DNA of 64,000 nucleotides, from NCBI GenBank assembly GCA_003991915.1, contig RQTK01001135.1, positions 62,001-126,000 on the forward strand. Direction: 5' to 3'. Both the position numbers and the translations under genes were made by a program. This DNA is from Elysia chlorotica (lineage: Eukaryota > Mollusca > Gastropoda > Plakobranchidae). A model generated the notes under the pieces. That model was not told the origin of the DNA. It ran no database searches and worked only from the letters and a program-made list of their open reading frames with translations. Shown piece after piece: positions 40,255 to 63,059 of the stretch (position 1 is the first letter of the stretch; each line of letters begins with the position of its first letter).

Positions 40255-40735
40255 TTTCTATATATCGAGGAATAAAATGAAGTAGCGCAATACTGATGTG
40301 CAAGAAGAGGAGAGCAGGAACAAGATGAGAGTAATACGAAGGAGGCGGAGGAATAGTAGTAGAGGGAGGAGTATGAAGACGAGCAGTAGTAGGAGAATAC
40401 GGTGCAGCAGGATGAAGAGGAACATCACCAGAACTAGAGCTAGAAGAGAGAAAGGGACAGCAGGAGGGGAATGAAAATGAGTTGGGGGAGGAGGAACTAG
40501 CAGCAGGCGGATTATTTGAAGTAATGAGGAACAGGAGCAGGAGTCGTGATACACAGGAATAGGGGTAGTATGTGAAGCAAAAGATGAACATGAGGAGCAG
40601 GTGCAGGCGGAGGAGGACATGCAGAATGACCAGAGCTTTTTGTTTTCGTTTTTTTTTTTTTTTTGTGCCGCATTTAGTAGTAGTAGTAGTAGTATCAGCA
40701 GCTGCAGCAGCAGTAGTAGTAATATTATTATTAAC
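40255..40735. repeat. Purine-rich GAG/TAG trinucleotide low-complexity tract
   Basis: Degenerate GGA, GAG and AGC triplets run from about 40260 to 40620 and are followed by a poly-T run and (TAG)n/(CAG)n triplets at 40673-40733. The long serine- and proline-rich frames on the minus strand here reflect this composition. Confidence 0.75.
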
Positions 40736-40992
40736 TACAAGTATGCCTTAGTTAAGGTCTTAATGCTAATAATTTCAGATTTGCAGTGGAACATAATGAC
40801 TTGCTCAAGACAAAGGGCTTTTCAATCTAAAAAAAACACAAAAAAAACAATTTTATTCAGTTTTCGTTATTTTGTTAACCTTATTACTAATGATCACTCG
40901 GGATCTTATAGAGACATATCAACATGCAATATGTTTAAGTCAGAAATAACGAGAAATTATTGCTGCCAGAAGGGGATGGGGTGGGAGTGGAC

Positions 40993-41149
40993 TGTGCAGC
41001 TGATAGAGCGTTTGTCTATCAAAAGAGAGATCCCCGGTTTGAAAACCACAATGATGTATTAAACAGTAATTTCTTTTTGTCAGTCATAGGACCCATCCAC
41101 ATAAAACCCAAATAGTGACGACGTTGGAAGTTAAGCAACAAAACTGACA
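40993..41149 (+). repeat. Diverged SINE copy
   Basis: The head GCAGCTGATAGAGCGTTTGT with CCCGGTTTGAAAACC resembles A- and B-box regions, and the 3' part (AGGACCCATCCACATAAAAC, TAGTGACGACGTTGGAAGTT) resembles the family's 3' domain. The central domain is largely deleted. Confidence 0.5.
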
Positions 41150-41394
41150 ACCCCCTGCCCCTCCCCCTCCCCCCCTCTCTCGCCTCTCTTTCGCGCCTCA
41201 TTACAAACTCTCCCCCTCTTTCCCTCTGTCCCATTTTATCTTTATTACTCTTTTGTCTTAACATTTAATTTGCCTTATCATCTTATTTAGGAAACCAGGC
41301 AAAATTCTCAGTTTTAAAGGACATTTTTTCAGTTGTAGAATTATACAAATAAATTGACGTTTCACAAAAGTTCTTTTAATCTTTTTTGTAGGAA

Positions 41395-41785
41395 AATCAA
41401 AGACTACAACTATCACAAAATGAAATGTAAAAAGTTGACCGGTAAATATCAGCGTGTCTTTGTACTTTTACATCTTTTGAATCAACGGCCGGGATAATGG
41501 TGAGAGTAAAAATTAGTATGATGGAAGCGAGGTGCTTGCAAAGTTTGCGACTGAAAGAGCTTACAAACCTTTAGCGCTACGCCTCATTACACTTTTCTAC
41601 ACATAGATCCTGAAGATACAAATTTTGAGATTAGCGCAGTTTAAATTTAGCTGCAATACTTTAGTTTTGTCCATCCTAATACTGATAAATTGTATCGTCT
41701 TAACTATGTAAAGCGCTTTGAGCCGGCTAAGCTGGGATAAAGCGCTTAAAAATGATCTTCATTATTATTATTTATTATTATCCTA
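41395..41785 (+). repeat. Retroposon 3' tail with ATT repeats
   Basis: TATGTAAAGCGCTTTGAGCC, then AAGCGCTTAAAAATG and (ATT)n at 41760-41780, is the usual 3' tail of many invertebrate LINEs and SINEs. The upstream boundary is unclear. Confidence 0.5.
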
Positions 41786-41787
41786 CA

Positions 41788-41819
41788 GTCCCCACGAATT
41801 TCGTGGGTTCCCAGCTAGT
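41788..41819 (+). mobile_element. Helitron-like 3' terminus
   Basis: A perfect 7-bp stem (CCCACGA, loop ATT, TCGTGGG; 41791-41807) is followed 7 bases later by CTAG (41815-41818) and then T. A short hairpin just before CTRR, with insertion before T, is the hallmark of Helitron 3' ends. I could not find the TC 5' end or any Rep/helicase frame, so this is a solitary end or a short non-autonomous copy. Confidence 0.4.
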
Positions 41820-43630
41820 ATGGAATAATAAGGAATGGGATCAAATTTAGGATTAAGTTAATAAATGAGAAACACTCATAAGCTTTAAATCGTTTCAACA
41901 CCAGTGGTTTATTTTAAACAATGATTGAGCGAATAAGTTCAAACCGAATTTTCTAGGCAATTGAACAATAAACCAAGCATCATTTTTTTCATACACATTT
42001 TAATGATGAGAGGTCGTAAATACAGTTACGATAAGCTTACGCCTTAAAAATGCGAATAATAAGGACAAGTTGCAAACAACCCCGAAGTTTAACTTAAAAG
42101 TATTGTAGTGTGCAACACTATTAAAATATAAATCTGGGTTAAGAGGATATTATAGGGTTTGTTTGATCACAAAACAGAAATCTTACCAGATATAAAATCT
42201 GCTAAATGAGATTTGGAAGACGCTACAAATACAACGCACCTTTTGTCGTAATGAGGTGTACACTTTTGAACAAACATGAAATGCAATTCAGACAATTTAA
42301 GAACAATGATATCTGTTGGTTGTGATAACTTATGCGCAAAATTCAACATTCTTTTCGAAAGTATGGATGGCGTTAAAAAAAAATTAATGTGTATTGACTA
42401 ATTTTGTTGTTTTCCTTAGCAAGGATGTTTTTGTTTTTTTATGTAGAAATATATAACAAATTTAATAAATTTCCAAATTTCTATTCGTTTATATATTTAA
42501 AAAAAAAAACACTTGTGGGTGTGGATACTACATAAAATGAGTAATAAGAACAAAAAAATCAGATAGCTAAATTGTAATAATACTCAAATTTATTTATATA
42601 AAGCTCTACCATAAACATACTTGAGCCCAATTCTACATTTTTAATTTGTATAAGTGTGAGTCATTAAACAGTTGCTGGATTTCCAAAGATTGCCTATTGA
42701 TTCTGATTTTTATTAAAATTTTGATTCCTCAAAATGAATTCATAAGTGAATTTTTTTAAAGCCTCATCTCCATTAAAGTATATGTAGGTACAATGATTTT
42801 TTATATTTTAAGTGCAGGAAAGTGGATTTAAATAGAAATAATGTCTCGGGCATACTTAAACATACATGTAGACCACAGCGTTGGTATAGTTTCAATTCAT
42901 CAATAATACTAATTACTATAAAATTAAAATAGACTTAAGCATTGACATTATTATATTGTTCATAACATAAGTTTTGGTCATATTTAGCAGACTGGTCGTG
43001 ATTGTCGGAAATCCGACAATTGGCGACACACATGCAGGAAATGACTCTCAGAACAAGCCCCTCCCCTTAAGATACAATAGTTACTCATATTTTTTTGTAT
43101 TCAGACAAAAAGCTGAACTTGAATCACACTATTGCACAATTTACAAACAAAACAACACTATGTGTAGAGGTGTATGGAACATTTCATTATTAATGAAATT
43201 AATCAGTTTTTTCTTCCTCCTGTAGAATTTACTAAACCAGAGTTATGATAGTATAATTTTTCACTTTAGAGCAATGTGAAGCGCATGGAGTCTACAGTGG
43301 TGGTTATGCACTGTATAAAAATTATGCATTATTATTATAAAATAATCATTAATGTTTTCAGTATTAGGGTTGTAAAAAATGATGTCCATTTTGCAATATC
43401 TATTTCTCATGTTCACACTTGTTTCTTTCATATAATATTATTACTTTTAAGACCTTTAACCTTTAGCACACACTTCAAATCATTTGATGAACAAAATGTA
43501 TTTTCTTTTTAGGTTACAGAGTGAGGCATTTATAAAACAAGTCATCAAATGGGCTTTTTTCAACATTGCACTTGATTATTTAGGGACTGGCATTCATGAG
43601 AAAAATAAACAAGAAATCGATTGCTTTTCT
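41820..43630. other. AT-rich intergenic DNA downstream of HSPA9
   Basis: No gene, SINE or LINE frame was recognised. Short ATTATT runs near 43330 may be retroposon tails. Confidence 0.4.
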
Positions 43631-43637
43631 TAAATAT

Positions 43638-43643
43638 TTTATT
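43638..43643 (-). terminator. Probable HSPA9 polyadenylation signal AATAAA
   Basis: Minus-strand AATAAA lies about 1.14 kb after the HSPA9 stop codon at 44787, with no better signal context noticed between. If used, the 3'UTR is about 1.15 kb. Confidence 0.45.
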
Positions 43644-44786
43644 CACATCCCTTCAGCATATCATTCACAACATAACCATTCATCCTGGTTGAAAAGTTTT
43701 CATAAATGCTGTTTGTCTCTTCACAATTCTATGCTTTAGCTGTGGCTCAATCTTACATCTGTTCTCTCTTCACAAGAGTAATCTTTGGTGCCATAACATG
43801 CTGATCATAACAATGCTAACATCTCAAAATGGAGCATTAACATACTTAGCCACATAGAATAGTTGCAGATAGTCCCCTCAATAAAAAAAAACAACAACCT
43901 AGCTTAGGCTTATGTATGTGACAGGACTTATTTAGCAGTACTTTATATCTGATTACAGTCTTCCTGCAAATACTATTACTAAAACATAGATATGTTATTT
44001 CAACTTCCAACCCATGGAATTAGAGAATACAGAGTTATTTTCCCAAACTTTTTAGAATGTTACAACAAACATGTTATCATTCAACCACACATCTAGATGC
44101 TACGGAACTCTTTAAAAGCCCTAACTCCGTAAAATAAATCAAAACTCATTCAAACATTCTAGCTTATTGTTAAAAAATTCTGCTCACAGAAAGAAAAAAA
44201 ATCTTTGATAATAATTTTACTTATTACAAAAAACAACAACCATATCTTAAAAAAAATGTACAAACTGAACTGGCATCTAAACAATTTCAAAAGAACAATG
44301 CAATGACATTTAATTGTTACTTATTGAAATGGTACTGAATTCTACTTCATATCTCAAAAATATCCTGGCAAGGGAAAAAATTGTAATTGTGTATGTACAC
44401 TGCTGCGTGAAGTAGCAAACCTGTTAAATTAATGTGAACCTTTTGTTTTTCCCTCTCTGATAGAGGGAAAACAACAACTCATGGTAATAAACCAAAAGGT
44501 CATGAACAGTACAACCCAAGGAATATTACTACTAACTTCAATATCTCAAGAAATGAACCTTTCTGAACAAACCTGAAGCAGTTATCACATGGTTCAAAAT
44601 GTAGGAATTAACCCCCCTATATATATATATATCTCAACAAAGAAAAGCAAATTGATAATGAAGTAAACTATGATCATGCTCTTGTAGACTATAGCTACAT
44701 CTACATTTTTTTCTTGTATGAGCACTCATTGCGATTAACAGTGATTTCTTTTTTAAATAATGCGTAACTTGATGATAACTGAAACC

Positions 44787-56283
<11,497 letters not shown>

Positions 56284-56377
56284 TGTGGGTTTCGTATATG
56301 GTTCTACCGATAATTACAATCAATTTAGCACGTTTTGTTGCAAGCGAAAAATTAAATACAGCTCCAGATGCTCTACA

Positions 56378-56472
56378 CACGTGCTGAGAGGCTGCTAGAT
56401 CTAAGCTATATAACAGAAAACAAGGTCATGACAATCTTACATCAGGCGTAGAAGATTTCCGGTAGAACTTTC
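56378..56472 (-). promoter_or_regulatory. Candidate HSPA9 core promoter: heat-shock-element half, TATA-like box, E-box
   Basis: Upstream of the HSPA9 ATG on the minus strand there are GAAAGTTC (the GAAnnTTC pair of a heat-shock element) at 56472-56465, TATATAG at about 56411-56405, and CACGTG at 56383-56378. A further GAA follows the TTC by five bases, as in gapped elements. The order and spacing are those of a promoter with a start site about 100 bases before the ATG. The motifs are short and could be chance. Confidence 0.3.
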
Positions 56473-56559
56473 GACAGGGGAGATTACGCTCTTTTTTTTT
56501 ATAAAGGTCAATGTACTTTCATCAGCCTGTGACTTTGAGCAGAAAATGTTGCATACTGT

Positions 56560-56718
56560 ATTAGCTGGTATAAGAAGACAAGTTTTTGACTTAGAAGGGC
56601 TATGTCTTCCATGAAAGAGAAATGTTACAAGTTCAGCAAACCTTAGATGTAATAATATAACTCTATAAAAGTTTTCTGGCCTTTCCCCCCTCTCATTTTC
56701 TAAAAGGTTGTTTTCAGT
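56560..56718. repeat. 159-bp repeat, copy upstream of HSPA9
   Basis: Partner of 53494-53652, same orientation, about 0.28 kb upstream of the HSPA9 start codon. Confidence 0.9.
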
Positions 56719-56719
56719 G

Positions 56720-57125
56720 ACAACATTTTAAGCACAATCACCAAAGTGTATATAGGGCCGTGTAGAAGCATTTACACACACAAATCAATTACCTAAAAAT
56801 TTGATAGGCTCTCAAAGTAATACACAAATAATTGTTGTAAACACATGTTATTAAAACTTAAGAAACAGGGATATTTTAAACTCATTGATCTTATTAAACA
56901 TTAATATAGATCTATCACCGAGGGTCAGAAATGGTTGAAAAATTAAGTAGGCCTACTAATGCTCGTGTAAAATGAGAATAGCAAAAGAGGACGAACAGCG
57001 TTCGAGTTAAAACTAATAGCCGGCTAAATTATGTTTATTAAAAAAAAAGGTTAATTCATTTTTTCCTCGTAGACTACAAATATGTAGGCCTATCTCTATT
57101 TCTGTCTCTTTGTATACATACCTCT
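56720..57125. other. Intergenic DNA between HSPA9 and KCTD9, no feature
   Basis: AT-rich DNA without a recognisable frame or repeat signature. Confidence 0.4.
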
Positions 57126-57137
57126 GTTTGACTTAAT

Positions 57138-57226
57138 GTCAGTCTGTCTGTCTGTCTGCCTGTCTGCCTGTCTGTCTGATTGTCTGTCTGCTGTCTGTCT
57201 GCCTGTCTGTCGATCTATTTCTCTGC

Positions 57227-57257
<31 letters not shown>

Positions 57258-57564
57258 CCTCTCTCTCTCTCCGCCTCTCTCTCTCCATATATCCCCTCTT
57301 TCCTCTCTCTTCCCTTCTCTTTCTGGTGCTCCATCTCTCGTTCTCCCTCTCTATCTCTCAGATGTCCCCCCCCTCTCTCTCTCTCGTTCTCCCTCTCCAT
57401 CTTTTTGCTATCCCCTCTCTCTTCCGTTCTCTATCTCTCGTTCTCTCTCTCTATCTCTCCGCTCTCTCCACTCTCCCTCGTTTCCCTCTTCATCTCTCCA
57501 CTCTATCTCTGCTCTCTCTCCCTCTCTATAGCTCTATCTCTCTCGTTCTGCCTTTCCATCTCTC

Positions 57565-57614
<50 letters not shown>
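57138..57614. repeat. CTGT/CTGC repeat passing into a TC-rich tract
   Basis: Degenerate CTGT/CTGC units at 57138-57215 are followed by nearly 400 bases of imperfect (TC)n ending in a pure array at 57570-57609. Long serine-leucine frames across it are artefacts of the repeat. Confidence 0.95.
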
Positions 57615-58383
57615 ATATACAAATGCTGCGTTAACACAGATTGATATTTTAAATGAAACAGACTTCTTGAAATGTATATTATATACGAATTTAAAAAAGG
57701 TTACTACAATATGATATCACATTTTGACACACCGGAACTGACGTGATACATCAATCCTGAAAATAAAACGTTTTAACAAAAAAAAAATTAACTTCTAAAA
57801 GTTAGCCATTGGTAATAATCAAAATCAATGCAATTCCTAACTAAAATATGATTCCCCTTATAATGAAACGATCAATATTATTTCAAACTCATAATTTCGT
57901 CCATTAAACTTTAGTGGTAACATCATCGCCATGATATCGAGAACAAAGACATAATTATATTATATAGTGACATTCATTTACATCATAACCATCACTACTC
58001 CGCATGTTATCAACACAGTACCACCACCTCCATACTGAAAGTATCTTTTTTTGTTTTTGTTTAATGTAATTGGGTTCTAATGTGATTGCCATGCTTTCTT
58101 TCATCATCATCATCTTGATAGAAACTGTCAACTTTTGGGGAGAGCAAATCAAAGTTTCACCATTGCAATAGCTCCCCTGAAAAGTTATCTGTCTTGATTC
58201 GATGTGTAAATTCCATCAATGTGTTGCCAAACTCTCCCGTTTTGAGCGATCGAGCGTAGATGTTCGAAACATATTTTTGAAAAAAAAAAAGAGTTGTTTG
58301 TGTGTGTGTGTGGCAAGCGCTCTGTTTGTATGCGTGTCTGCCTGTCTGTCCCTGTATTATGTGTTTGAGCATCACACTAGAGC

Positions 58384-58495
<112 letters not shown>

Positions 58496-59306
58496 TTCTA
58501 CCCCAATCCCATCGTCGCACTCGTGTCAAGTATGTATGCCTGCCTATCTATCTATAGCTGTGCGCCTCTATCAAACTGTCTATATAATGTCGCTTTCTTT
58601 CCTACCTCATCCAAGTGCAGTAGGCAAAATGTATCTTCTCCTGTTATTATATATCCAGCGACATGATTTATAGTCTGCAAGTTTGTTTGCTATTAATGTG
58701 TTGTCTTTTTTGGGCACAATTTAAAGAAAAGAGCCAGAAAAGATGATGTCCCGAATTTCTATAGAGAGATGATCACTAAGCAGTGGAAGCTTAGCTCGTA
58801 AATGTCTGGGGTAGGCACATTTACAGTATGCCTACTACTAACACAATGGTATTAGTATTGCAAAGTTTTTAATTTTTCTATAAGCCCCTATTTCATACGT
58901 TTATTTCCCCTCGTTACTTCGTATTCACGTTATGAAGTAGGTCTATTAAAAGCATAATCTCAGCATTGCAATCAGCGACCCTGATCATTCATGATTCATC
59001 GTGCCCAATAGATGGAACGGAAATTTCGTCTTGATTCTGTCGGCTGGGGCTGCATTGGCCTTTATAATTTAGGAGCCTTTGGAGGATTAACAATTTCAAC
59101 CAACTTAGCACTTGCGCACATTTCAATCAATAAACTTTGAGACTCTCCATCAGTGTACATTTTATGAGAGAACTGCGAGAATGAGAGGGCACATTATAAC
59201 CATCTGAATAGCCCAGCACTTTAAACGCTGAGCTATTGTAAGCCACTGAGAAAACAAAAAGAAAATGTTTGTATAAACAAATGTGTTAAGTTTATATGTG
59301 CTATGT

Positions 59307-59604
59307 TGGAACTGGCTCAAGTAGTAAAGCGTTGGTATCCAGGTCGTGAGGTCCGCAGTTCGAAACCCACAATCGGCAGATTTATTTGTCCAATTTCGTC
59401 CCCTGTAACTGGTTGGATCGGTGTCGGTATAATTTGACTGACTGAGACAGAAGTCATGCAAAGAGATTATTAACATAACTATGTGGACTCATGGTATCCA
59501 GCCCTGACTCGTGTGTAGCAGCACATACAATTGTCAGACGTCAGTCTTTGGGTCCGTCCACAATGTAGCCTACATAGTGGTGACGTTTGACGTTAAATCA
59601 ACTC
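59307..59604 (+). repeat. tRNA-derived SINE with an internal insertion
   Basis: The head GAACTGGCTCAAGTAGTAAA with B box GCAGTTCGAAACCC, the central TTGGATCGGTGTCGGTATAA and GACTGACTGAGACAGAAGTC, and the 3' end GACGTTAAATCAACTCA match the family. About 35 bases (59460-59495) interrupt the central domain between two copies of a short TCATG-like word. Confidence 0.8.
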
Positions 59605-60167
59605 ATTGACAACTCAACACAACTCTCTCAATCATTTTGGTGACTGGTCGTGTGAAAACTTCGAGGGCTTGGAATTGGTTGTGTTTAGGTAGACACATTA
59701 AGTCCTTGTATTTTTTGTCTAGGTAGACCATGTGCCTACGTAGACCAGCAAATATAGCTAAAGTAATGTACTATAAATAGCTTAACCAGTTCATTACAGC
59801 TTTGAATGTTGGTTGTTTGGGCATTAGCAGGGTTGCACTTTCAATCCTGGAATCCCTTTAATTATTTAATAGCCAACCACGGCGTTACGTGAAAAAAAAC
59901 CCACAATATATTACTATTATCTACATTAAAATATGCTTTAACCGTAATTAATATTTAAATAATTGTAATACAGATGAGAGTATTTGAGTATAATACATTT
60001 GCATGTGAATGATTTTTTTTTTAATGTCAGATAAATATTAATTCATTAATATGAAGGAATATATTACGGAAGTTTTAAAATATCAATATTATACTGTGGG
60101 AACGTATTTCTAATAATAGGTAGACACCTGTGTCTCCGTATACACAGGCTTTGGTATTAGAAGAATC

Positions 60168-60215
60168 ATTATAGCCAAGGCGTCCAAAAATATTTTTGGA
60201 CGCCTTGATTATAGC
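60168..60215. repeat. Perfect 32-bp palindrome flanked by 8-bp direct repeats
   Basis: Bases 60176-60207 form a perfect palindrome whose left half is CAAGGCGTCCAAAAAT. ATTATAGC stands immediately on both sides (60168-60175 and 60208-60215). This is the layout of an 8-bp target duplication around two abutting terminal inverted repeats, as hAT-type elements would leave after losing their interior. Confidence 0.85.
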
Positions 60216-60316
60216 TCAATGCGGTGAAGTATTTTTAGCGTGGACAATTTTTAGCCTCCTGCATTAATGAGTTAGGCCCATTTTTCCCCAAGGGAGGCTA
60301 CTACAATTATTGATTT

Positions 60317-60346
60317 ACACAGATTTCTATTAATAGAAATCTGTGT
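60317..60346. repeat. Perfect 30-bp palindrome
   Basis: The left half ACACAGATTTCTATT (60317-60331) is followed directly by its reverse complement (60332-60346). TTGATTT and TTGATCT flank it in direct orientation, one substitution apart. Confidence 0.85.
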
Positions 60347-60439
60347 TGATCTATTATTACGATGTATAAAAACACTTTCGAGTAAGGCCCATGGAGTAGA
60401 CTCAGTGGAGAGGAGGGCTTAGCTTGAGACGTTAAAAAC

Positions 60440-60800
60440 TAGAGAAATCTAGATTTCTAAATGTCGACGACGTTATTAATTTGTTTAAAGATGTGAATGT
60501 TGGACAAGGAATGTAATTTGTTTGGAAAGTAGAGGTCACCCAGAGCCTATGCAGCTTACATTTTTGTAATCGAAAAAAATCTAGATTTTCTAGATAATAT
60601 CTAGATACTAGATCAAGTGATTTACAGTTCTACATGATCTAGATCTAGATCTGGTCTTGAAATGGAACCCAACACTTCGCCAAATTCTCCACAATACCGC
60701 AAAAGAATAACAGTATTCTGCAATGGGTGCACAGACTCTGGAAAGGTAAAAATGTGAATGGACCATGGTTTAATTGTCACTTGAAGGCTAGATCTAGATA
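60440..60800. repeat. AGATCTAG-rich words around KCTD9 exon 1
   Basis: Clusters of CTAGAT/ATCTAG occur at 60440-60460, 60580-60655 and 60785-60800, on both sides of the first coding exon. Confidence 0.55.
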
Positions 60801-62576
60801 ATTATATATACCATTTCTTAGCCCATAAAGCGCAGCTTGCCAGCTGACTGCCTCGCTGTGAAGGAACTACTGGTTCTGCTCACGGCTCCCTCACTGGCTT
60901 AGCACCTCCCAGCTGGGTACTGCGGGGTCCGACCAACTGCCACTGGTAGTGGGCCTTTAAATGCATCCTTTATACCTCCTTTTTCTATCACTCAAGAAAC
61001 ATGTGAATTACACTCTACATGTCTGAGTTTATGTGGATAGTAGACCGACACATACTTTTACTGCAGGTGCTTTGCTTGATAATTCTTGATCATTACCGCC
61101 TCACGTGGCCTGGTTGTGAAGCAGAAGGTGCAGAAGGTGAATAAAAACATAATGGAAATGAAGTGGTAGTTTTCTTTTTGCCTTTGTTTTGATAGACAGA
61201 AAACTCAAGGTGCAGTGTCAGAGGTCGTCCAATTTCTGATTTGTTTCTGATTTTCCCTGACTGTCTTCAATTTACCACAGGTTATAATATTTATAAATAA
61301 CAAAAGAGAAGAAGACTTTTAAACTTCTAAACAGATTGCAATTGTGCAGTAGGGAAAGTGATAATTTTTTATTCATACTAATAATTTGTGTTTGGGATCA
61401 TTCTTCCACTTTCAGGTAATTCCAGTACCTAAAAGCCTTCCTGAGCTGCTTAGCTGTGTGGCATCCAAAATGAGCATTAGTGTTTCTCGCTTATACAACT
61501 CTCAAGGGGGAATAGTTGAGGATTTGAACACAATAAGGTAAGATCACACATTTATAATACTTTTTAGAACATTTTAAGTCTTAAGTTAGATTTAAAATTT
61601 ACTAACTATTCAAAAAATTTATGACTGTCTTATTTGCCATGAAGTTTTTAAGCATTAATTTGTATTTAAAAATGTGTATTTCCCTGCAAATAAAATCTTT
61701 GCTGCTTCAACTTTAATCATTTCCCTTAAGAATTTATGTTATGAATTTTTGACTAATGCTCTTTATTTAGAAAAGACATATTCTTTCGTTCACCTTATGT
61801 TCTACGATTTTTTTAATGCTTTCAACACAATACAACCTCATTTACTTGGTGACATACTAATTTCCTACAACATTTTCCAATCTACAATGCTTTGGATACT
61901 CGACTACCTGACCTCTCGACCTCAGCTTGTACGATACAGCCCTTCCGCTATCTCAGACCTTGTTATAATGTCCCTTTTATAGAAAAAAAAAATGTACATT
62001 CTATAGGAACAGAATTTTAATGAACCTGCAGCAGAGGACAAAAATCATACTTGATTTTAGCTACAATATCTTTTATCTTCTTGTCATTATGTGATAAAAT
62101 ACAGTTGCAATTTTCAAAAAGTACCAAACAACTGCTAAAACAGACTCATTACCTTTATCTCAATGGTTTTCTTCTGTATTTTTCCTCTTAAATCTTCATT
62201 GTACAATTTTAGAATTGTCCAATTTATTAGGTTTAATTTTTCAACCACAATCTTCTGTAAAATCTAATCATCAATTAGGTATTTCATAAAAAAAATTTGA
62301 AAGAACAAAAATTGAAATTGACAACTTTTGAGAAAAAAAATTTATTTGCTTTATGTGAAATAAAATGCAGTGAATTGAAGACCCTTCAGGTAGCCTTTTC
62401 TGTTACCACTGCATCATAATTATGTTTCTTATCTACTGTTTCATTTTTTAAATTTGTTCTCTTCCTGATCCAGGGACAATGATGTTTTGTTCATATCTGG
62501 TGAAGAGTCAGATGATGGTAAAAATGGGGGGGAAAGCACTTAATTTACCGAAAGAATGCTGCACATAACATAACTC

Positions 62577-62643
<67 letters not shown>

Positions 62644-63053
62644 TTTTTTAGATGTCAATGGAAACATAACACTGCTTCTGTTGGAAATATAAATATGAAT
62701 TTTTTTTTTATTTATTAATATTACGTTTGTTCTTGCAGGGGAACATTAACAAGATTTGATGGTGATAGCATGTTGGCAAGAATGTTCTGCAATGATAAAG
62801 GTACTCACACATGATGATAAAGAAAAAATGTGTCTAGTTGCATGCTTAATTTAAATAGGGGAAAAATAAAAATCAGCTTTTTAGAATTATATATATTGGT
62901 TAATGACTATGTGATTCAATCTTTGAAATTGTTGAAATCTTCTCATGTTCTTCAACGCATCTTTGAATTTGGTCATTTTTTCATGCCGGAGCGTATGGAA
63001 CATGAAGAATGGATCACTTTGAATGTTGGAGGAAAAATCTTTACAACTACACA
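60662..63053 (+). CDS. KCTD9: KCTD9-like BTB/pentapeptide-repeat protein, 5' portion; two exons out of order
   Basis: KCTD9 is a BTB-domain protein, family role as a Cullin-3 substrate adaptor, with an N-terminal KHA/DCX-like region and C-terminal pentapeptide repeats. Exons 60662-60745, 61416-61537 and 62474-62517 join in frame (phases 0,2,1) to encode KRITVFCNGCTDSGK, PKSLPELLSCVASKMSISV and RDNDVLFISGEES, matching the human N-terminus. Next comes 62739-62800, which encodes GTLTRFDGDSMLARMFCNDK with good splice sites but cannot follow exon 3 in frame (it would meet TAA). Downstream, 62992-63053 encodes MEHEEWITLNVGGKIFTTTQ, the start of the BTB domain, ending in phase 2, which is exactly the phase the 62739 exon needs. 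So the protein order is 63053 then 62739, the reverse of the DNA order. An exon between exon 3 and the BTB start is also not found. The rest lies past the right edge. Confidence 0.82.
60815..61015. repeat. Dispersed repeat related to the XPNPEP1 intron duplication
   Basis: CCCATAAAGCG, TGCCTCGCTGTGAA, CACTGGCTTAGCAC, CTGGTAGTGGGCCTT and the CATCCTTTAT-CCTCCTTT end occur in the same order as in 4505-4920. It carries no tRNA-like head and no frame; the superfamily is unknown. It lies in KCTD9 intron 1. Confidence 0.65.
61671..61985 (+). mobile_element. LINE reverse-transcriptase fragment in KCTD9 intron 2
   Basis: The plus-strand frame contains FNAFNTIQPHLLGDILISYN, then MLWILDYLTSRPQLVRYSP, which matches the FSSAFNTIQPHLL...WILDFLTxRPQxV pattern of a third LINE lineage, distinct from the two earlier ones. 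It is truncated on both sides. Confidence 0.75.
62577..62641. repeat. (TAT)n microsatellite
   Basis: About 21 uninterrupted ATT units lie between the third KCTD9 exon and the 62739 exon. Confidence 0.95.
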
Positions 63054-63059
63054 GTCAGT

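Noticed and set aside
40241-40620. Two overlapping ~118-codon minus-strand Ser/Pro/Leu-rich frames
   Set aside because: The composition is explained by a degenerate GAG/GGA trinucleotide tract; no domain was seen.
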